Source: Urmitella timonensis
GTDB taxonomy: Bacteria; Actinomycetota; Actinomycetes; Actinomycetales; Actinomycetaceae
Length of the DNA stretch: 64,000 nt
NCBI GenBank assembly: GCA_900120415.1
Contig: FQLW01000005.1
Span: forward strand, 372,001-436,000
Direction of reading: 5' to 3'
The notes beneath the pieces are model-generated. The model was not told the origin of the DNA and did no database searches. It saw nothing but the letters and a program-made list of their open reading frames with translations. A program made the position numbers and the translations under genes. The number at the start of each line of letters is the position of its first letter. Positions within the stretch are counted from its first letter, which is position 1. This document shows positions 18,450-27,091 of the stretch, in pieces.

Positions 18450-18574
18450 GGCTAACAATCCGGTTCTTAAGGACGCGCAGCTGTACGTAGTCTAAAGATT
18501 GGTGATCGAAACTAGCGAAAGCTGTCAGGGCGTAGTTACTAAAGCTGTCGGGGAGGGGGTATTGGGAATACTGG

Positions 18575-18595
18575 CAGGTAAAACCGGTTTACCTG
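18575..18595. terminator. Hairpin downstream of tRNA-Arg
   Basis: CAGGTAAA and TTTACCTG form a perfect 8-bp stem around ACCGG. It lies 10 nt beyond the tRNA 3' end on the minus strand and may end that transcript. There is no long T run. Confidence 0.4.
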
Positions 18596-18604
18596 GGTGA
18601 CACT

Positions 18605-18680
18605 TGGCGCCCCCGACAGGAATCGAACCTGCAACCTCGGGATTAGAAGGCCCTTGCTCTATCCTTTGAGCTACGGGGGC
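18605..18680 (-). tRNA. tRNA-Arg (anticodon TCT, reads AGA)
   Basis: On the minus strand the 76-nt gene reads GCCCCCG acceptor, D-arm GCTC...GAGC, anticodon loop CTTCTAA, variable AGGTT, T-arm GCAGG TTCGATT CCTGT, acceptor CGGGGGC, discriminator G and encoded CCA. The acceptor has seven Watson-Crick pairs. The anticodon stem has only three (GGG/CCC), with A-G and C-T oppositions at its ends. A TATAGA hexamer upstream (minus strand, about 18700) could be its -10. Confidence 0.93.
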
Positions 18681-18835
18681 TGACCGTTTCTTAGTCTATA
18701 GGGAAAATCGCCGCGAGCTAATTCCGTGTCCCCAAGGGGAGATAATCCCACTTTTTCCTGGTGAGAGAGTTTTGTTTTTAGAAAATCTCGGGGAAACTTT
18801 GCAACATGGTGAGGTAACCAACACTAGGAGGAAAA

Positions 18836-19465
18836 ATGAGTAAATCAAATATCGAGGTTACCTTTACCGGCTGGGTGGCAACCGCCCCCACATTTCACCG
18901 TCCTGACCCCGCTAAACCCGAAAAAGCGCTAAGTACTTTCCGGGTGATGCATACCCCCTATTACCGCGATAATCACGGTAACTGGCAAAAGGGAGAATCC
19001 TTAACAGTTCGGATAAAAGTTTGGGGCTGGGGAGCGCACTATGTTTCCCGCTCTATAAAAATTGGGGACCCAATTATTGCTTCCGGACGCCTAATCCGCA
19101 GTAAATGGGAAGATAAAGACAGCGTAACCCACTATGGGCTAGAGCTGACCGCCTCATCTTTGGGGCACGATCTCACTTTAGGGGAATCTAATTTTGTGCG
19201 GATGGTGGGTGCGCTTCCCAAACGGGGAAACCTCGGTTCTGCCCCGTCTGATACCGCTTCCTCACTTGCAGACCCAGAGGGCGAATTCGAGCTATCACCC
19301 CAAGAGAGACTTGATCATGAAACTGGGGAAATTACCAACGAATCCCCTCTGCAAGAAGGAAACCCATCTGCTGAAACCTATGATTCGTCCTCGCAACAGG
19401 AGAGCAGTTTGGATCCGAACGGCGAATATATACTCGAAACCACTTTTAACGGTCAAGCGGCCTAA
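18836..19465 (+). CDS. Single-stranded DNA-binding protein, second type
   Basis: OB-fold SSB-like protein. Residues 1-120 follow the SSB pattern: VTFTGWVATAPTF, STFRVMHTPYYRD, LTVRIKVWGWGAHYVSRSI, GDPIIASGRLIRSKW. The remaining 90 residues are acidic, Ser-rich and disordered, and end in ETTFNGQAA rather than the canonical acidic DDxxPF tip that recruits repair proteins. There is no rpsF or rpsR neighbour. I read it as an accessory SSB rather than the housekeeping one. Strong ribosome site AGGAGGAAAA before the ATG. Confidence 0.85.
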   Translation: MSKSNIEVTFTGWVATAPTFHRPDPAKPEKALSTFRVMHTPYYRDNHGNWQKGESLTVRIKVWGWGAHYVSRSIKIGDPIIASGRLIRSKWEDKDSVTHYGLELTASSLGHDLTLGESNFVRMVGALPKRGNLGSAPSDTASSLADPEGEFELSPQERLDHETGEITNESPLQEGNPSAETYDSSSQQESSLDPNGEYILETTFNGQAA

Positions 19466-19559
19466 GACACCTGAACCAAATCTAAGGAGGTTCGCTTTGC
19501 GTTTTTAAGTCCACTATTCTGGGTATTACAAACATACCGTCTGGCAGAAAGTGGCAGCA

Positions 19560-21242
19560 GTGGCAGAGTTCATTTACCAAATGATTCACACCCGTAAATC
19601 CCTTGGTGACAAGGTGATTTTAGATGATGTGACAATGGCTTTCCTTCCGGGAGCCAAAATCGGCATGGTTGGTCCTAACGGAGCCGGCAAATCTTCAATC
19701 CTTAAGATTATGGCAGGTCTAGATGAGCCTTCCAATGGAGAGGCACGTCTAAGTCCTGGCTATACCGTGGGGATTTTGATGCAAGAGCCTGTGCTTGACG
19801 ACAATCTCACGGTTAAAGAAAACGTGGAGCAAGGAGTAGGTCCGCTAAAAGCCAAACTCGATCGTTTTAACGAGATATCTGCGTTAATGGCCGATCCGGA
19901 TGCCGATTTTGATGCCCTAATGGAAGAAATGGGGACTCTGCAAGCTGAGATTGACGCTGCCGACGGTTGGGATGTGGATTCTCAATTAGAACAGGCAATG
20001 GATGCCTTGCGCTGTCCACCCCCGGAGACACCGGTGTCGGTGCTTTCCGGTGGGGAGCGCCGCCGGGTCGCCCTCTGTCAGCTGCTATTAAAAGCTCCTG
20101 ACCTGCTGCTCCTTGATGAACCTACTAACCATTTGGATGCCGAATCCATCCTGTGGCTAGAAAAGCATCTGCACTCTTATAAGGGAGCAGTTATCGCGAT
20201 TACCCACGACCGTTATTTCCTAGATCACGTGGCAGAATGGATTGCGGAAGTTGATCGCGGGCGTTTATATCCTTACGAAGGTAACTATTCGACCTATTTG
20301 GAAAAGAAGCGCGAACGCCTGGAAATCCAGGGGCGTAAGGACGCAAAGCTTGCTAAACGTCTGAAAGAGGAACTGCAGTGGGTGCGGTCTTCAGCTAAGG
20401 GACGGCAAGCCAAATCCAAGGCACGTTTGCAGCGCTACGAAGAAATGCAGGCAGAGGCCAAGCGCACCAAGAAACTGGACTTTGAAGAGATTCAGATTCC
20501 GCCAGGGCCGCGCCTGGGAACCGTGGTTTTGCGCGCCGAGAACCTGTGTAAAGGTTTTGGGGATCGCCAGTTAATCAAAGACCTCTCGTTTAACTTACCC
20601 CCGAACGGAATCGTGGGGATTATCGGTCCGAACGGGGTGGGTAAAACCACTCTGTTTAAGACAATTGTGGGGCTAGAAGAACTCGATTCGGGAACTCTTG
20701 ATATCGGGGAAACTGTGAAAGTCAGTTACGTCGATCAGAACCGCGCCGGAATTGACCCTGATAAGAGCCTTTGGGAAGTAGTATCCGATGGACTGGATTT
20801 TCTAGATGTGGGGGGAGTAACCATTCCGTCCCGCGCCTATGTGGCTTCCTTTGGATTTAAAGGTGCTGACCAGCAAAAACCGGCGGGAGTGCTCTCTGGT
20901 GGGGAACGCAACCGGTTAAACCTGGCGCTTACCCTAAAGCAGGGTGGAAACCTGTTGCTCTTGGACGAGCCGACCAATGATCTCGATGTGGAAACTTTAG
21001 CCAGCCTGGAAAATGCGCTGCTAGAGTTCCCGGGGTGTGCAGTGGTAATCACTCACGATCGCTGGTTCCTTGACCGGGTTGCCACCCATATTCTGGCCTG
21101 GGAGGGCACAGAAGATGACCCGGCAAACTGGTATTGGTTCGAGGGAAACTTTGAATCCTATGAAAAGAACAAGGTGGATCGCCTGGGGGCAGAGGCAGCT
21201 CGTCCTCATCGGGTAACTCACCGCCGATTACGCCGCGCCTAA
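19560..21242 (+). CDS. ettA: Energy-dependent translational throttle protein EttA (ABC-F)
   Basis: ABC-F ATPase that binds the ribosomal E site and gates translation according to ATP/ADP ratio. Two ABC cassettes are present: Walker A GPNGAGKSS with signature LSGGERRRVALC, and Walker A GPNGVGKTT with LSGGERNRLNLA. Between them lies a charged linker rich in Lys and Arg. Start: the frame opens at GTG 19551, but homologues begin MAEFIY, which corresponds to GTG 19560, so I use that. The C-terminal tail PHRVTHRRLRRA is usual. No membrane segments. Confidence 0.95.
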   Translation: MAEFIYQMIHTRKSLGDKVILDDVTMAFLPGAKIGMVGPNGAGKSSILKIMAGLDEPSNGEARLSPGYTVGILMQEPVLDDNLTVKENVEQGVGPLKAKLDRFNEISALMADPDADFDALMEEMGTLQAEIDAADGWDVDSQLEQAMDALRCPPPETPVSVLSGGERRRVALCQLLLKAPDLLLLDEPTNHLDAESILWLEKHLHSYKGAVIAITHDRYFLDHVAEWIAEVDRGRLYPYEGNYSTYLEKKRERLEIQGRKDAKLAKRLKEELQWVRSSAKGRQAKSKARLQRYEEMQAEAKRTKKLDFEEIQIPPGPRLGTVVLRAENLCKGFGDRQLIKDLSFNLPPNGIVGIIGPNGVGKTTLFKTIVGLEELDSGTLDIGETVKVSYVDQNRAGIDPDKSLWEVVSDGLDFLDVGGVTIPSRAYVASFGFKGADQQKPAGVLSGGERNRLNLALTLKQGGNLLLLDEPTNDLDVETLASLENALLEFPGCAVVITHDRWFLDRVATHILAWEGTEDDPANWYWFEGNFESYEKNKVDRLGAEAARPHRVTHRRLRRA

Positions 21243-21302
21243 CCAACATAAAGCGGTATATTAAAGGCGTATTATTTCGTGAGCTAAGGACGGGAATCCA
21301 AA

Positions 21303-23480
21303 ATGAGCGAGGAACAAGACTCCCTAAAACGGCTGGCAAGTGCTTACGGTATTGCACTTGACTATTGGGACTATGCCGGCGTTCATCGCTTTGTCTCGGA
21401 TGAAACTTTGCGCGCGGTACTCAAATCAATGGATGTAGCTGCTGAAACGCCTACCCAGATAGCTGCTTCCTTGAACCTGGCAGAGGAACGTCCCTGGCAT
21501 CGCGTCCTCCCCGAATCTATAGTTACCCGCAACGATGATCACTATTGGATTCGGGTACACGTTCCGCATGGTAAAGCCGTAACTTTGACGTTACATTTTG
21601 AGGAGGGCGGGTCTTGGCAGCTTCCCCAAATGGACGTGCTAGTTCCTCCGCGGGATATTAACGGGGTGCTAACCGGTGAAGCTACATTCGATATTCCTCC
21701 CGGGCAACCTCTGGGTTGGCATCTACTGACGGCGCAAATAGAGGGAGATGAGCGTACCTATGCCTGCCCAGTGGCGGTAACTCCGGCACGCTTGATTTTG
21801 CCGGATTTGCGGCAAGGACGCGCCTGGGGAGTGATGAGCCAGTTTTACGCCACTCCCTCTCGGGAATCCTGGGGAATAGGTGATGCCGCTGACTTGGCTA
21901 AAACCTGTCAATGGGCAGCTGCAAAGGGTGCAGATTTCTTGTTGATTAACCCGGTACATGCTTCCCAAGTGACCTTTCCCCTGGAAAACTCACCTTACCT
22001 TCCCTGTTCCAGGCGTTTTTGGAATCCGATTTATATTCGCCCCGATGCGATAAAAGAGTCTAAACTTCTTTCAAGTACGAACCGACAAAAGATTGAGCAG
22101 CTCCGGCAAGCAGCCCAGCTTAGTCTCGGTGAACAAGATTCAGAAGCTATACCCGGCAACTCTGACGTTAGTGCCGCTTTCTTCAGTGGTGATTTGATTA
22201 AACGTAACCCGGTTTGGGCAAGTAAATTGCAAGCCCTAGAAATTATCTATCAGGTTCCACTATCCGAAGAGCGAGAAGAAAACTATCAAGGTTTTGTTTC
22301 CGAACAGGGCACTGCGTTAGAGCAGTTCGCTACCTGGTGCGCCCTAACTGAAAAATACGGACTTAATCTGCCCGAAAAGTGGCAAAACCCTAGCGCAGAA
22401 CAACTTGAAAAAGCTAATCATGAGCTGGGCGAGCGCCGTGAGTTCTATAAATGGTTGCAATGGATTTGCTACGGGCAGCTACGTCAAGCCCATGAAACAG
22501 CTATCGAATCCGGCATGAAGATTGGGGTAATGCACGATTTGGCGGTGGGAACCCACCAGCTTGGTGCTGATCATTGGAGTGACACAGATGTGTACGCCAA
22601 AGGGATATCAGTGGGTGCTCCGGCGGATATGTATAACCAGTTAGGTCAGAATTGGTCGCAGCCGCCGTGGCGTCCCGATCGCCTCGAACAGCAAGCCTAT
22701 GAGCCTTTGCGTCGCATGGTGGCTGCTGCCGCAAAAATGGGGGGTGCACTTCGTATCGACCACGTGATGGGACTGCTGCGCCTATGGTGGATTCCAGATG
22801 GGATGCTCCCCAAAGATGGCACCTATGTACGCTATAACCATCAAGCGATGGTGGGGGTGCTGCTGCTAGAGGCTTACCGTCACCACCTGGTTATTGTGGG
22901 AGAAGATTTAGGTACAGTAGAACCCTGGGTACGCGACTACCTGCGCTATCGGGGGATTTTAGGCACCGGGGTACTGTTCTTTGAATTCGATGCTCCCGAC
23001 CATTTGGTTCCACCTGCCGATTATCGCCGAGAACAACTGGCGGCAGTGAATACCCACGATATGCCGCCAGTAGCTGGCTATCTTACGGGGGAAGACCTGC
23101 GGGTACGGGAATCCTTAGATTTGTTGGATTCTTCTCGCGAAGAGGCGGAAGCTAATCAGGAACGAGTTTTTGGAGCGGTACGCCGCGCCCTAATCGAATA
23201 TGCTGGTCTAGCCGAAGATGAGCAGGACATGGGCGAGATTATTAAGGCTCTTTACCGTTATATTGCCGCTACTCCCTCGCGCCTGTTAGTGCTGACTTTG
23301 GCGGATGCGGTCAAGGAGCAGCAAACCCAAAATCAGCCGGGAACAGAGTTTGAATACCCGAACTGGTGTGTTCCGCTGCGCGACGAGGACGGGAAAACCA
23401 AATTCTTAGAAGAAATTACCGCTGATTGCTTCGCTAATCAGCTGCTAGAAATGCTGGAAGCCCAGGTTCATCCCGTTTAA
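21303..23480 (+). CDS. malQ: 4-alpha-glucanotransferase (amylomaltase)
   Basis: GH77 enzyme moving alpha-1,4-glucan segments between maltooligosaccharides in the cytosol. An N-terminal domain of about 160 residues precedes the catalytic barrel, as in other actinobacterial MalQ. Catalytic positions are visible: nucleophile Asp in ALRIDHVMGL, acid/base Glu in VGEDLGTVEP, and the third Asp in VNTHDMPPVAGY. 725 residues. It lies 60 nt after ettA, which may be read through, since no terminator is evident between them. Confidence 0.95.
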   Translation: MSEEQDSLKRLASAYGIALDYWDYAGVHRFVSDETLRAVLKSMDVAAETPTQIAASLNLAEERPWHRVLPESIVTRNDDHYWIRVHVPHGKAVTLTLHFEEGGSWQLPQMDVLVPPRDINGVLTGEATFDIPPGQPLGWHLLTAQIEGDERTYACPVAVTPARLILPDLRQGRAWGVMSQFYATPSRESWGIGDAADLAKTCQWAAAKGADFLLINPVHASQVTFPLENSPYLPCSRRFWNPIYIRPDAIKESKLLSSTNRQKIEQLRQAAQLSLGEQDSEAIPGNSDVSAAFFSGDLIKRNPVWASKLQALEIIYQVPLSEEREENYQGFVSEQGTALEQFATWCALTEKYGLNLPEKWQNPSAEQLEKANHELGERREFYKWLQWICYGQLRQAHETAIESGMKIGVMHDLAVGTHQLGADHWSDTDVYAKGISVGAPADMYNQLGQNWSQPPWRPDRLEQQAYEPLRRMVAAAAKMGGALRIDHVMGLLRLWWIPDGMLPKDGTYVRYNHQAMVGVLLLEAYRHHLVIVGEDLGTVEPWVRDYLRYRGILGTGVLFFEFDAPDHLVPPADYRREQLAAVNTHDMPPVAGYLTGEDLRVRESLDLLDSSREEAEANQERVFGAVRRALIEYAGLAEDEQDMGEIIKALYRYIAATPSRLLVLTLADAVKEQQTQNQPGTEFEYPNWCVPLRDEDGKTKFLEEITADCFANQLLEMLEAQVHPV

Positions 23481-23530
23481 TCAAGCGTTTAATCAAGCAC
23501 TGGTGCGGAACTGAGCGGTCTAGAAAATGC

Positions 23531-24301
23531 TCACCTCCAGCTTTTCGGAAAATAGGGGAGCAGTTCTTCTAAACTGTGGGTAACTCTATTAGCCCCTGCC
23601 TCTAGCAGGTCATTCGGAGATTGGCTGGTAGCTACCGCATAGATTTTACCGACTCCGGCCCGGCGGGCTGAACAGATTCCGCTAACGGTGTCCTCTATTA
23701 CTATGCACGAGGACGCAGATAGGTTCAGGGTGGCTGCCCCTAAAAGATAGGGTTCTGGGTGCGGTTTACCGTTGCTAATATCTTCCTGAGTGACGATTTT
23801 CAAATCAGCGGGAGAATGGAGCATTTGGGAGGCTAAAATTGCCCAGGTGCGCCACGCGGAAGTAACTAGACATTTCGGGACGTTTAGCTGCATGATTTTG
23901 CGGGCTCCAGCAAAGATACGGGGAGGGTCGCGCTGGATATCAACATAGGAGCGGGCTTCTAAACCTAGTGTTTCGGGGTCGAGACCTCTCCAAGGACCGG
24001 GTTCATTTTGAAATACTTCCGGGCCGGGACGCCCTTTGAAAATATCCAGTTCAGCTTCTGCTACCTGCCAGCCTTTGGCTTTAAACATTCGCCTATAGGC
24101 GGCCAGATGAGTGTGTTCAGAGTCGATTAAAGTGCCGTCTAGGTCGAGCAGCAGCCCTCTAAAACTGTTTTTGCTGGTTTCAGGGCGGGTGCTGTCTTTA
24201 TCGGGGGAGGTAGCGACCTTGGTTTTAGGTGAGTTAGGGGAGATGGGAGGGTTTTGGGTGCCGGAATCGTTAGCGGGGCTATCATTTTCGAGAGGATGCA
24301 T
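23531..24301 (-). CDS. HAD-family sugar-phosphatase or phosphomutase
   Basis: HAD subfamily with a beta-phosphoglucomutase-like cap. Motif I is LLLDLDGTLIDSE with Asp53 and Asp55, motif II CLVTSAW, motif III Lys in GKPHPEPYLLGA, and motif IV VIEDTVSG. The first 47 residues form a Ser/Pro/Asn-rich extension unusual for HAD proteins; the only ATG is at its start. It lies 12 nt downstream of an orphan PTS EIIB gene, so it may act on the phosphosugar of that system. The substrate cannot be read from the sequence. Confidence 0.85.
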   Translation of the reverse strand: MHPLENDSPANDSGTQNPPISPNSPKTKVATSPDKDSTRPETSKNSFRGLLLDLDGTLIDSEHTHLAAYRRMFKAKGWQVAEAELDIFKGRPGPEVFQNEPGPWRGLDPETLGLEARSYVDIQRDPPRIFAGARKIMQLNVPKCLVTSAWRTWAILASQMLHSPADLKIVTQEDISNGKPHPEPYLLGAATLNLSASSCIVIEDTVSGICSARRAGVGKIYAVATSQSPNDLLEAGANRVTHSLEELLPYFPKSWR

Positions 24302-24313
24302 AACGCTCGCGGT

Positions 24314-24544
24314 TTAACGTAGTTTTTCTAGGTCGGCTGCCAGGTTGTCGGCGACCGAGCCTACGATTAGTTGAATAATGTGACCGGTTTTCACCACCCC
24401 ATTTACTCCGCTATCCGCTAATATATCTTCATTTAGCTTTAGCGGGTCTTTCAGCTCTATCCGCAACCGGGTGATGCAGGGTTCAATCTCGATAATATTC
24501 TCGGCTCCGCCTAGCCCTGCCAGCAGTTGTTCTGCCTGTTCCAT
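24314..24544 (-). CDS. PTS EIIB domain protein (glucose family), stand-alone
   Basis: 76 residues forming a complete EIIB domain of the glucose/N-acetylglucosamine class. The phosphorylated cysteine is Cys23 in IEPCITRLRIEL, and GVVKTGHIIQLIVG matches the family. In most systems this domain is fused to EIIC; no EIIC or EIIA is present within this window. It precedes the HAD gene by 12 nt. It would accept phosphate from an EIIA and pass it to a sugar held by a membrane EIIC encoded elsewhere. Confidence 0.88.
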   Translation of the reverse strand: MEQAEQLLAGLGGAENIIEIEPCITRLRIELKDPLKLNEDILADSGVNGVVKTGHIIQLIVGSVADNLAADLEKLR

Positions 24545-24772
24545 GGATTTCTCCCCGCCTCGTCCTACAGGATTAATGGTTCAATAGCGACATTACCATC
24601 AATGCCCAACTCGCTTTGACCATGAATTAAAGCTCTAATGGAGACCCAGTTTCCACCTCCTGGTGATGAAGTTGCACCTCAAGCGGACGGCTTGAAACCT
24701 GCCGTCTTGGCGATACTCTTGCCGCAGTTTTCAACTATGAATTCCCGTAGCTTCTACTGGCGGAAAACTAAC
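24545..24772. other. Gene-free stretch upstream of EIIB
   Basis: No gene that I can support. On the minus strand a stop-free run of about 37 codons (roughly 24569-24682, ending in residues AIEPLIL and a stop) looks protein-like but is cut off by a stop codon at its 5' side. It may be a relic of a lost neighbour, possibly the missing transporter gene; that is speculation. Confidence 0.3.
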
Positions 24773-24857
24773 TTATGCGAAAATAAGGACATACTTTCGC
24801 ATAAATGTGTCAAATTAAGGACATAGTTTCACATACTTGTGCTAAAATCAGGACATA
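24773..24857. repeat. Operator-like array: three AGGACATA cores at 32-bp spacing
   Basis: The octamer AGGACATA occurs at 24786, 24818 and 24850, exactly 32 bp apart. The first two 32-bp units match at about 25 of 32 positions; the third is degenerate and runs into the ribosome site. The first core is also framed by a perfect 10-bp inverted repeat, TTATGCGAAA (24773-24782) and TTTCGCATAA (24795-24804). A -10-like TAAAAT lies at 24843-24848. The array is directly upstream of the DUF4143 ATPase gene and probably binds a regulator cooperatively. Confidence 0.7.
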
Positions 24858-24876
24858 ACCTAAAAGGAGGGGCATC

Positions 24877-26181
24877 GTGGAACGGTTCCTCATGGATCAG
24901 TTACTCGCCTGGAAAGAATCGTCTCGGCGCAAGCCTTTGATATTAAACGGTGCGCGCCAAGTGGGGAAAACGTGGATACTGCGCGAATTTGGCAAACGCT
25001 ACTTCAAGAACGTTGCCTACATTAATCTCGACCATAACCCTCGGATGAGCACCCAGTTCAAGGTGGGTTTTGATACGAAACGATTGCTCCGCGCCTTTGA
25101 AATCGAAACTGGCGAAACCATTGCGCCTGGGAAAACCCTGATAATCCTAGACGAAATTCAAGAGTGTCCGCTAGCGCTCACCGCCCTCAAGTACTTTTGT
25201 GAAAACGAACCTCAGCAAGCGCTAGCAGTGGCCGGATGCCTACTGGGGATTACTTTTCACTCTGGCAGTGGGTATCCGGTAGGGAAAGTTAATACTCTGA
25301 ATCTCTATCCGTTAAGTTTTCGAGAATTTTTGGACGCCACCGGTAACGACAAGCTGCGCGAACTAATCGATGAGGGCGATAAAGACCTGCTAGGCAGTTT
25401 CGCCTCCAAGCTGATATCACTATTGCGCCAGTATTACTTCGTCGGGGGGATGCCCGAGGCGGTTGCCACCTACGTTCATACCGAAAGCTTCCCGGAAGTA
25501 CGCGAAGTGCAGCGCAATATCTTGCAAGGATATGAACGGGATATGTCCAAGCATCTTACCGGTTTAGATATCCAAAATGCTTTGGAATTGTGGCATTCCA
25601 TTCCGGTGCATCTGGGCAAAGAAAACAAAAAGTTCATTTTTGGGCAGATTAAAGACGGGGCGAGGGCGAAGAACTACCGGTCAGTGGTTACTTGGCTAAC
25701 CCAAGCAGGGCTCACTCACAAAGTTTCACGCATAAAGAAGCCAGGGATTCCTTTAGCTGGATATCGCGATTCGCTAGCGTTCAAGTTATTCCTGGTAGAT
25801 GTGGGGCTGCTGGGGGCAATGTCGGATTTGGATGCAGCCAGCATTATTGATGGTAATGCGATTTTTACCGAGTTCAAAGGGGCGCTTACCGAGCAATATG
25901 TCTGCCAGCAGCTGATTACCGAAGGTGAATCCGCAGCCTATTACTGGTCGGCAGAGAATTCTCGCGGTGAAATTGATTTTTTGGTGCAAAGATCTGGACA
26001 AGTTTATGCGTTGGAAGTTAAAGCGGAAGAAAACCTGCGCTCGCGCAGTCTGCGCGCCTTTAGTGAACGCTATCCGCAGGCCGCCCGGCTGCGGCGCTTT
26101 AGCCTCTCTGGTTTTCGTGGCCAAGAATGGATGGAAAACGTGCCCCTTTATGCGATTGGAAATCCCCAAAACTGGGAGTAG
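24877..26181 (+). CDS. ATP-binding protein, AAA_14 plus DUF4143
   Basis: 434 residues. The N-terminal ATPase has Walker A NGARQVGKTW (about 21-30) and Walker B LIILDEIQECP (about 88-98). The C-terminal DUF4143 part holds the Glu- and Lys-containing IDFLVQRSGQVYALEVKAEE segment, which resembles a nuclease-type (PD-D/ExK) core: Asp in EIDFLV and ExK in LEVKAE. The usual sensor segment AAGSLLG reads VAGCLLG. GTG start after AAAGGAGGGG. The family is widespread and multi-copy in anaerobes and actinobacteria, and its role is unclear. The upstream repeat array suggests self-contained regulation. Confidence 0.85.
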   Translation: MERFLMDQLLAWKESSRRKPLILNGARQVGKTWILREFGKRYFKNVAYINLDHNPRMSTQFKVGFDTKRLLRAFEIETGETIAPGKTLIILDEIQECPLALTALKYFCENEPQQALAVAGCLLGITFHSGSGYPVGKVNTLNLYPLSFREFLDATGNDKLRELIDEGDKDLLGSFASKLISLLRQYYFVGGMPEAVATYVHTESFPEVREVQRNILQGYERDMSKHLTGLDIQNALELWHSIPVHLGKENKKFIFGQIKDGARAKNYRSVVTWLTQAGLTHKVSRIKKPGIPLAGYRDSLAFKLFLVDVGLLGAMSDLDAASIIDGNAIFTEFKGALTEQYVCQQLITEGESAAYYWSAENSRGEIDFLVQRSGQVYALEVKAEENLRSRSLRAFSERYPQAARLRRFSLSGFRGQEWMENVPLYAIGNPQNWE

Positions 26182-26226
26182 TAGGCGCGGTTCCGGGGAG
26201 CTAGGATAAGAAAGATAGGAGAGGTT

Positions 26227-26784
26227 TTGAGGCATACGGCTACGGACACCTTCATCCAGCTCTATGATTCCCCGCTGGGCGAGTTGGTAATGTCCAGCGA
26301 TGGCAGCGCGCTGACCGGGCTGGGGGTAGCGTCACAACAGGCTGCGGTGGCAACTGCGGCGGGCGCTCGTCCTCGGGAAGAATCATTGTTGATATTCCGT
26401 GAAACTGCCCGCTGGTTAGATACTTATTTTCGAGGACGCGCGCCCGCGTTTACTCCAAAGATAAAGCTCTCGGGTTCGGACTTTCAAAAACGAGTTTGCG
26501 AAATTATGCTCACCATCCCTTTTGGGGAAACCGTCACCTATGGGGAAATCGCTGCCCAGATAGCGCGCGAGAGAGGAATCCCGCGCATGTCCGCGCAGGC
26601 AGTTGGGGGAGCGGTAGGAGCAAATCCGATTCTGCTAATTGTTCCTTGTCACCGGGTGATTGGCGCGGGCGGTAACCTAACCGGCTATGGCGCGGGCATA
26701 GAGCGAAAAATCCAGCTGCTAAAACTAGAAAAAGTCGATATGGAAAATCTATTTGTGCCCAAGGAAAAGTCGCTGCCAAAATAA
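26227..26784 (+). CDS. ogt: Methylated-DNA--protein-cysteine S-methyltransferase
   Basis: Suicide repair protein that removes alkyl groups from O6 of guanine. The acceptor cysteine is in IVPCHRVIGAGG, preceded by the FQKRVCEIMLTIPFGETVTYGE helix-turn-helix region and followed by GYGAGIERKIQLL. The start is TTG 26227 after AGGAGAGG; no ATG fits upstream of the N-terminal domain. 185 residues, normal. It lies 45 nt after the ATPase gene and may be co-transcribed. The 3' end runs into a short degenerate repeat. Confidence 0.93.
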   Translation: MRHTATDTFIQLYDSPLGELVMSSDGSALTGLGVASQQAAVATAAGARPREESLLIFRETARWLDTYFRGRAPAFTPKIKLSGSDFQKRVCEIMLTIPFGETVTYGEIAAQIARERGIPRMSAQAVGGAVGANPILLIVPCHRVIGAGGNLTGYGAGIERKIQLLKLEKVDMENLFVPKEKSLPK

Positions 26785-26832
26785 TAATAGGTGCCAAAGA
26801 AATAGCCGCTGCCAACGAAACAGTCGATACTA
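26767..26832. repeat. Degenerate tandem repeat of about 18 bp at the ogt 3' end
   Basis: Four imperfect units of the pattern A(Y)AGYCGCTGCCAAAGAA run from the last ogt codons past its stop. Two are 18 bp, one about 16 and one about 19. They share GCTGCCAA or GTGCCAAAG cores. Likely slippage-derived. Confidence 0.5.
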
Positions 26833-27020
26833 AAGAATCCGCGCCCTCACCGCGAAGAAAAATAGTGTTTCCTAAGGAGTGTTACATAGGTGTCTGGAGT
26901 CCGGGGGGGGATAAAGTATCTATTTCGGGGCTGAAAAATCACATAAAACCCTGGTAATGCATAGTTTAAACTTCCCGGATTCCACCTTGTTGCAGATATA
27001 TGCAGGCGAAGAAACAGGTA
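26833..27020. other. Gene-free stretch before the subtilase promoter
   Basis: No gene, RNA or strong hairpin is visible. It holds a run of eight G residues at about 26903 and is A/T-rich towards the promoter at 27021. Confidence 0.3.
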
Positions 27021-27049
27021 TTGAGTAATTCTAATGAACTTGTTAGGGT
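27021..27049 (+). promoter_or_regulatory. Promoter of the subtilase gene
   Basis: TTGAGT (27021-27026), 17-bp spacer, TAGGGT (27044-27049). Transcription would start near 27056, giving a 5' leader of about 36 nt before the GTG at 27092. Confidence 0.6.
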
Positions 27050-27091
27050 AGACTTTGTTAGTTTGTCCTTACTAGAGATAGGCGAGTTGTA

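Noticed and set aside
24569-24682. Stop-free protein-like run on the minus strand upstream of EIIB
   Set aside because: Only about 37 codons, preceded by a stop and without a start or known similarity; kept only as a note on a possible relic.
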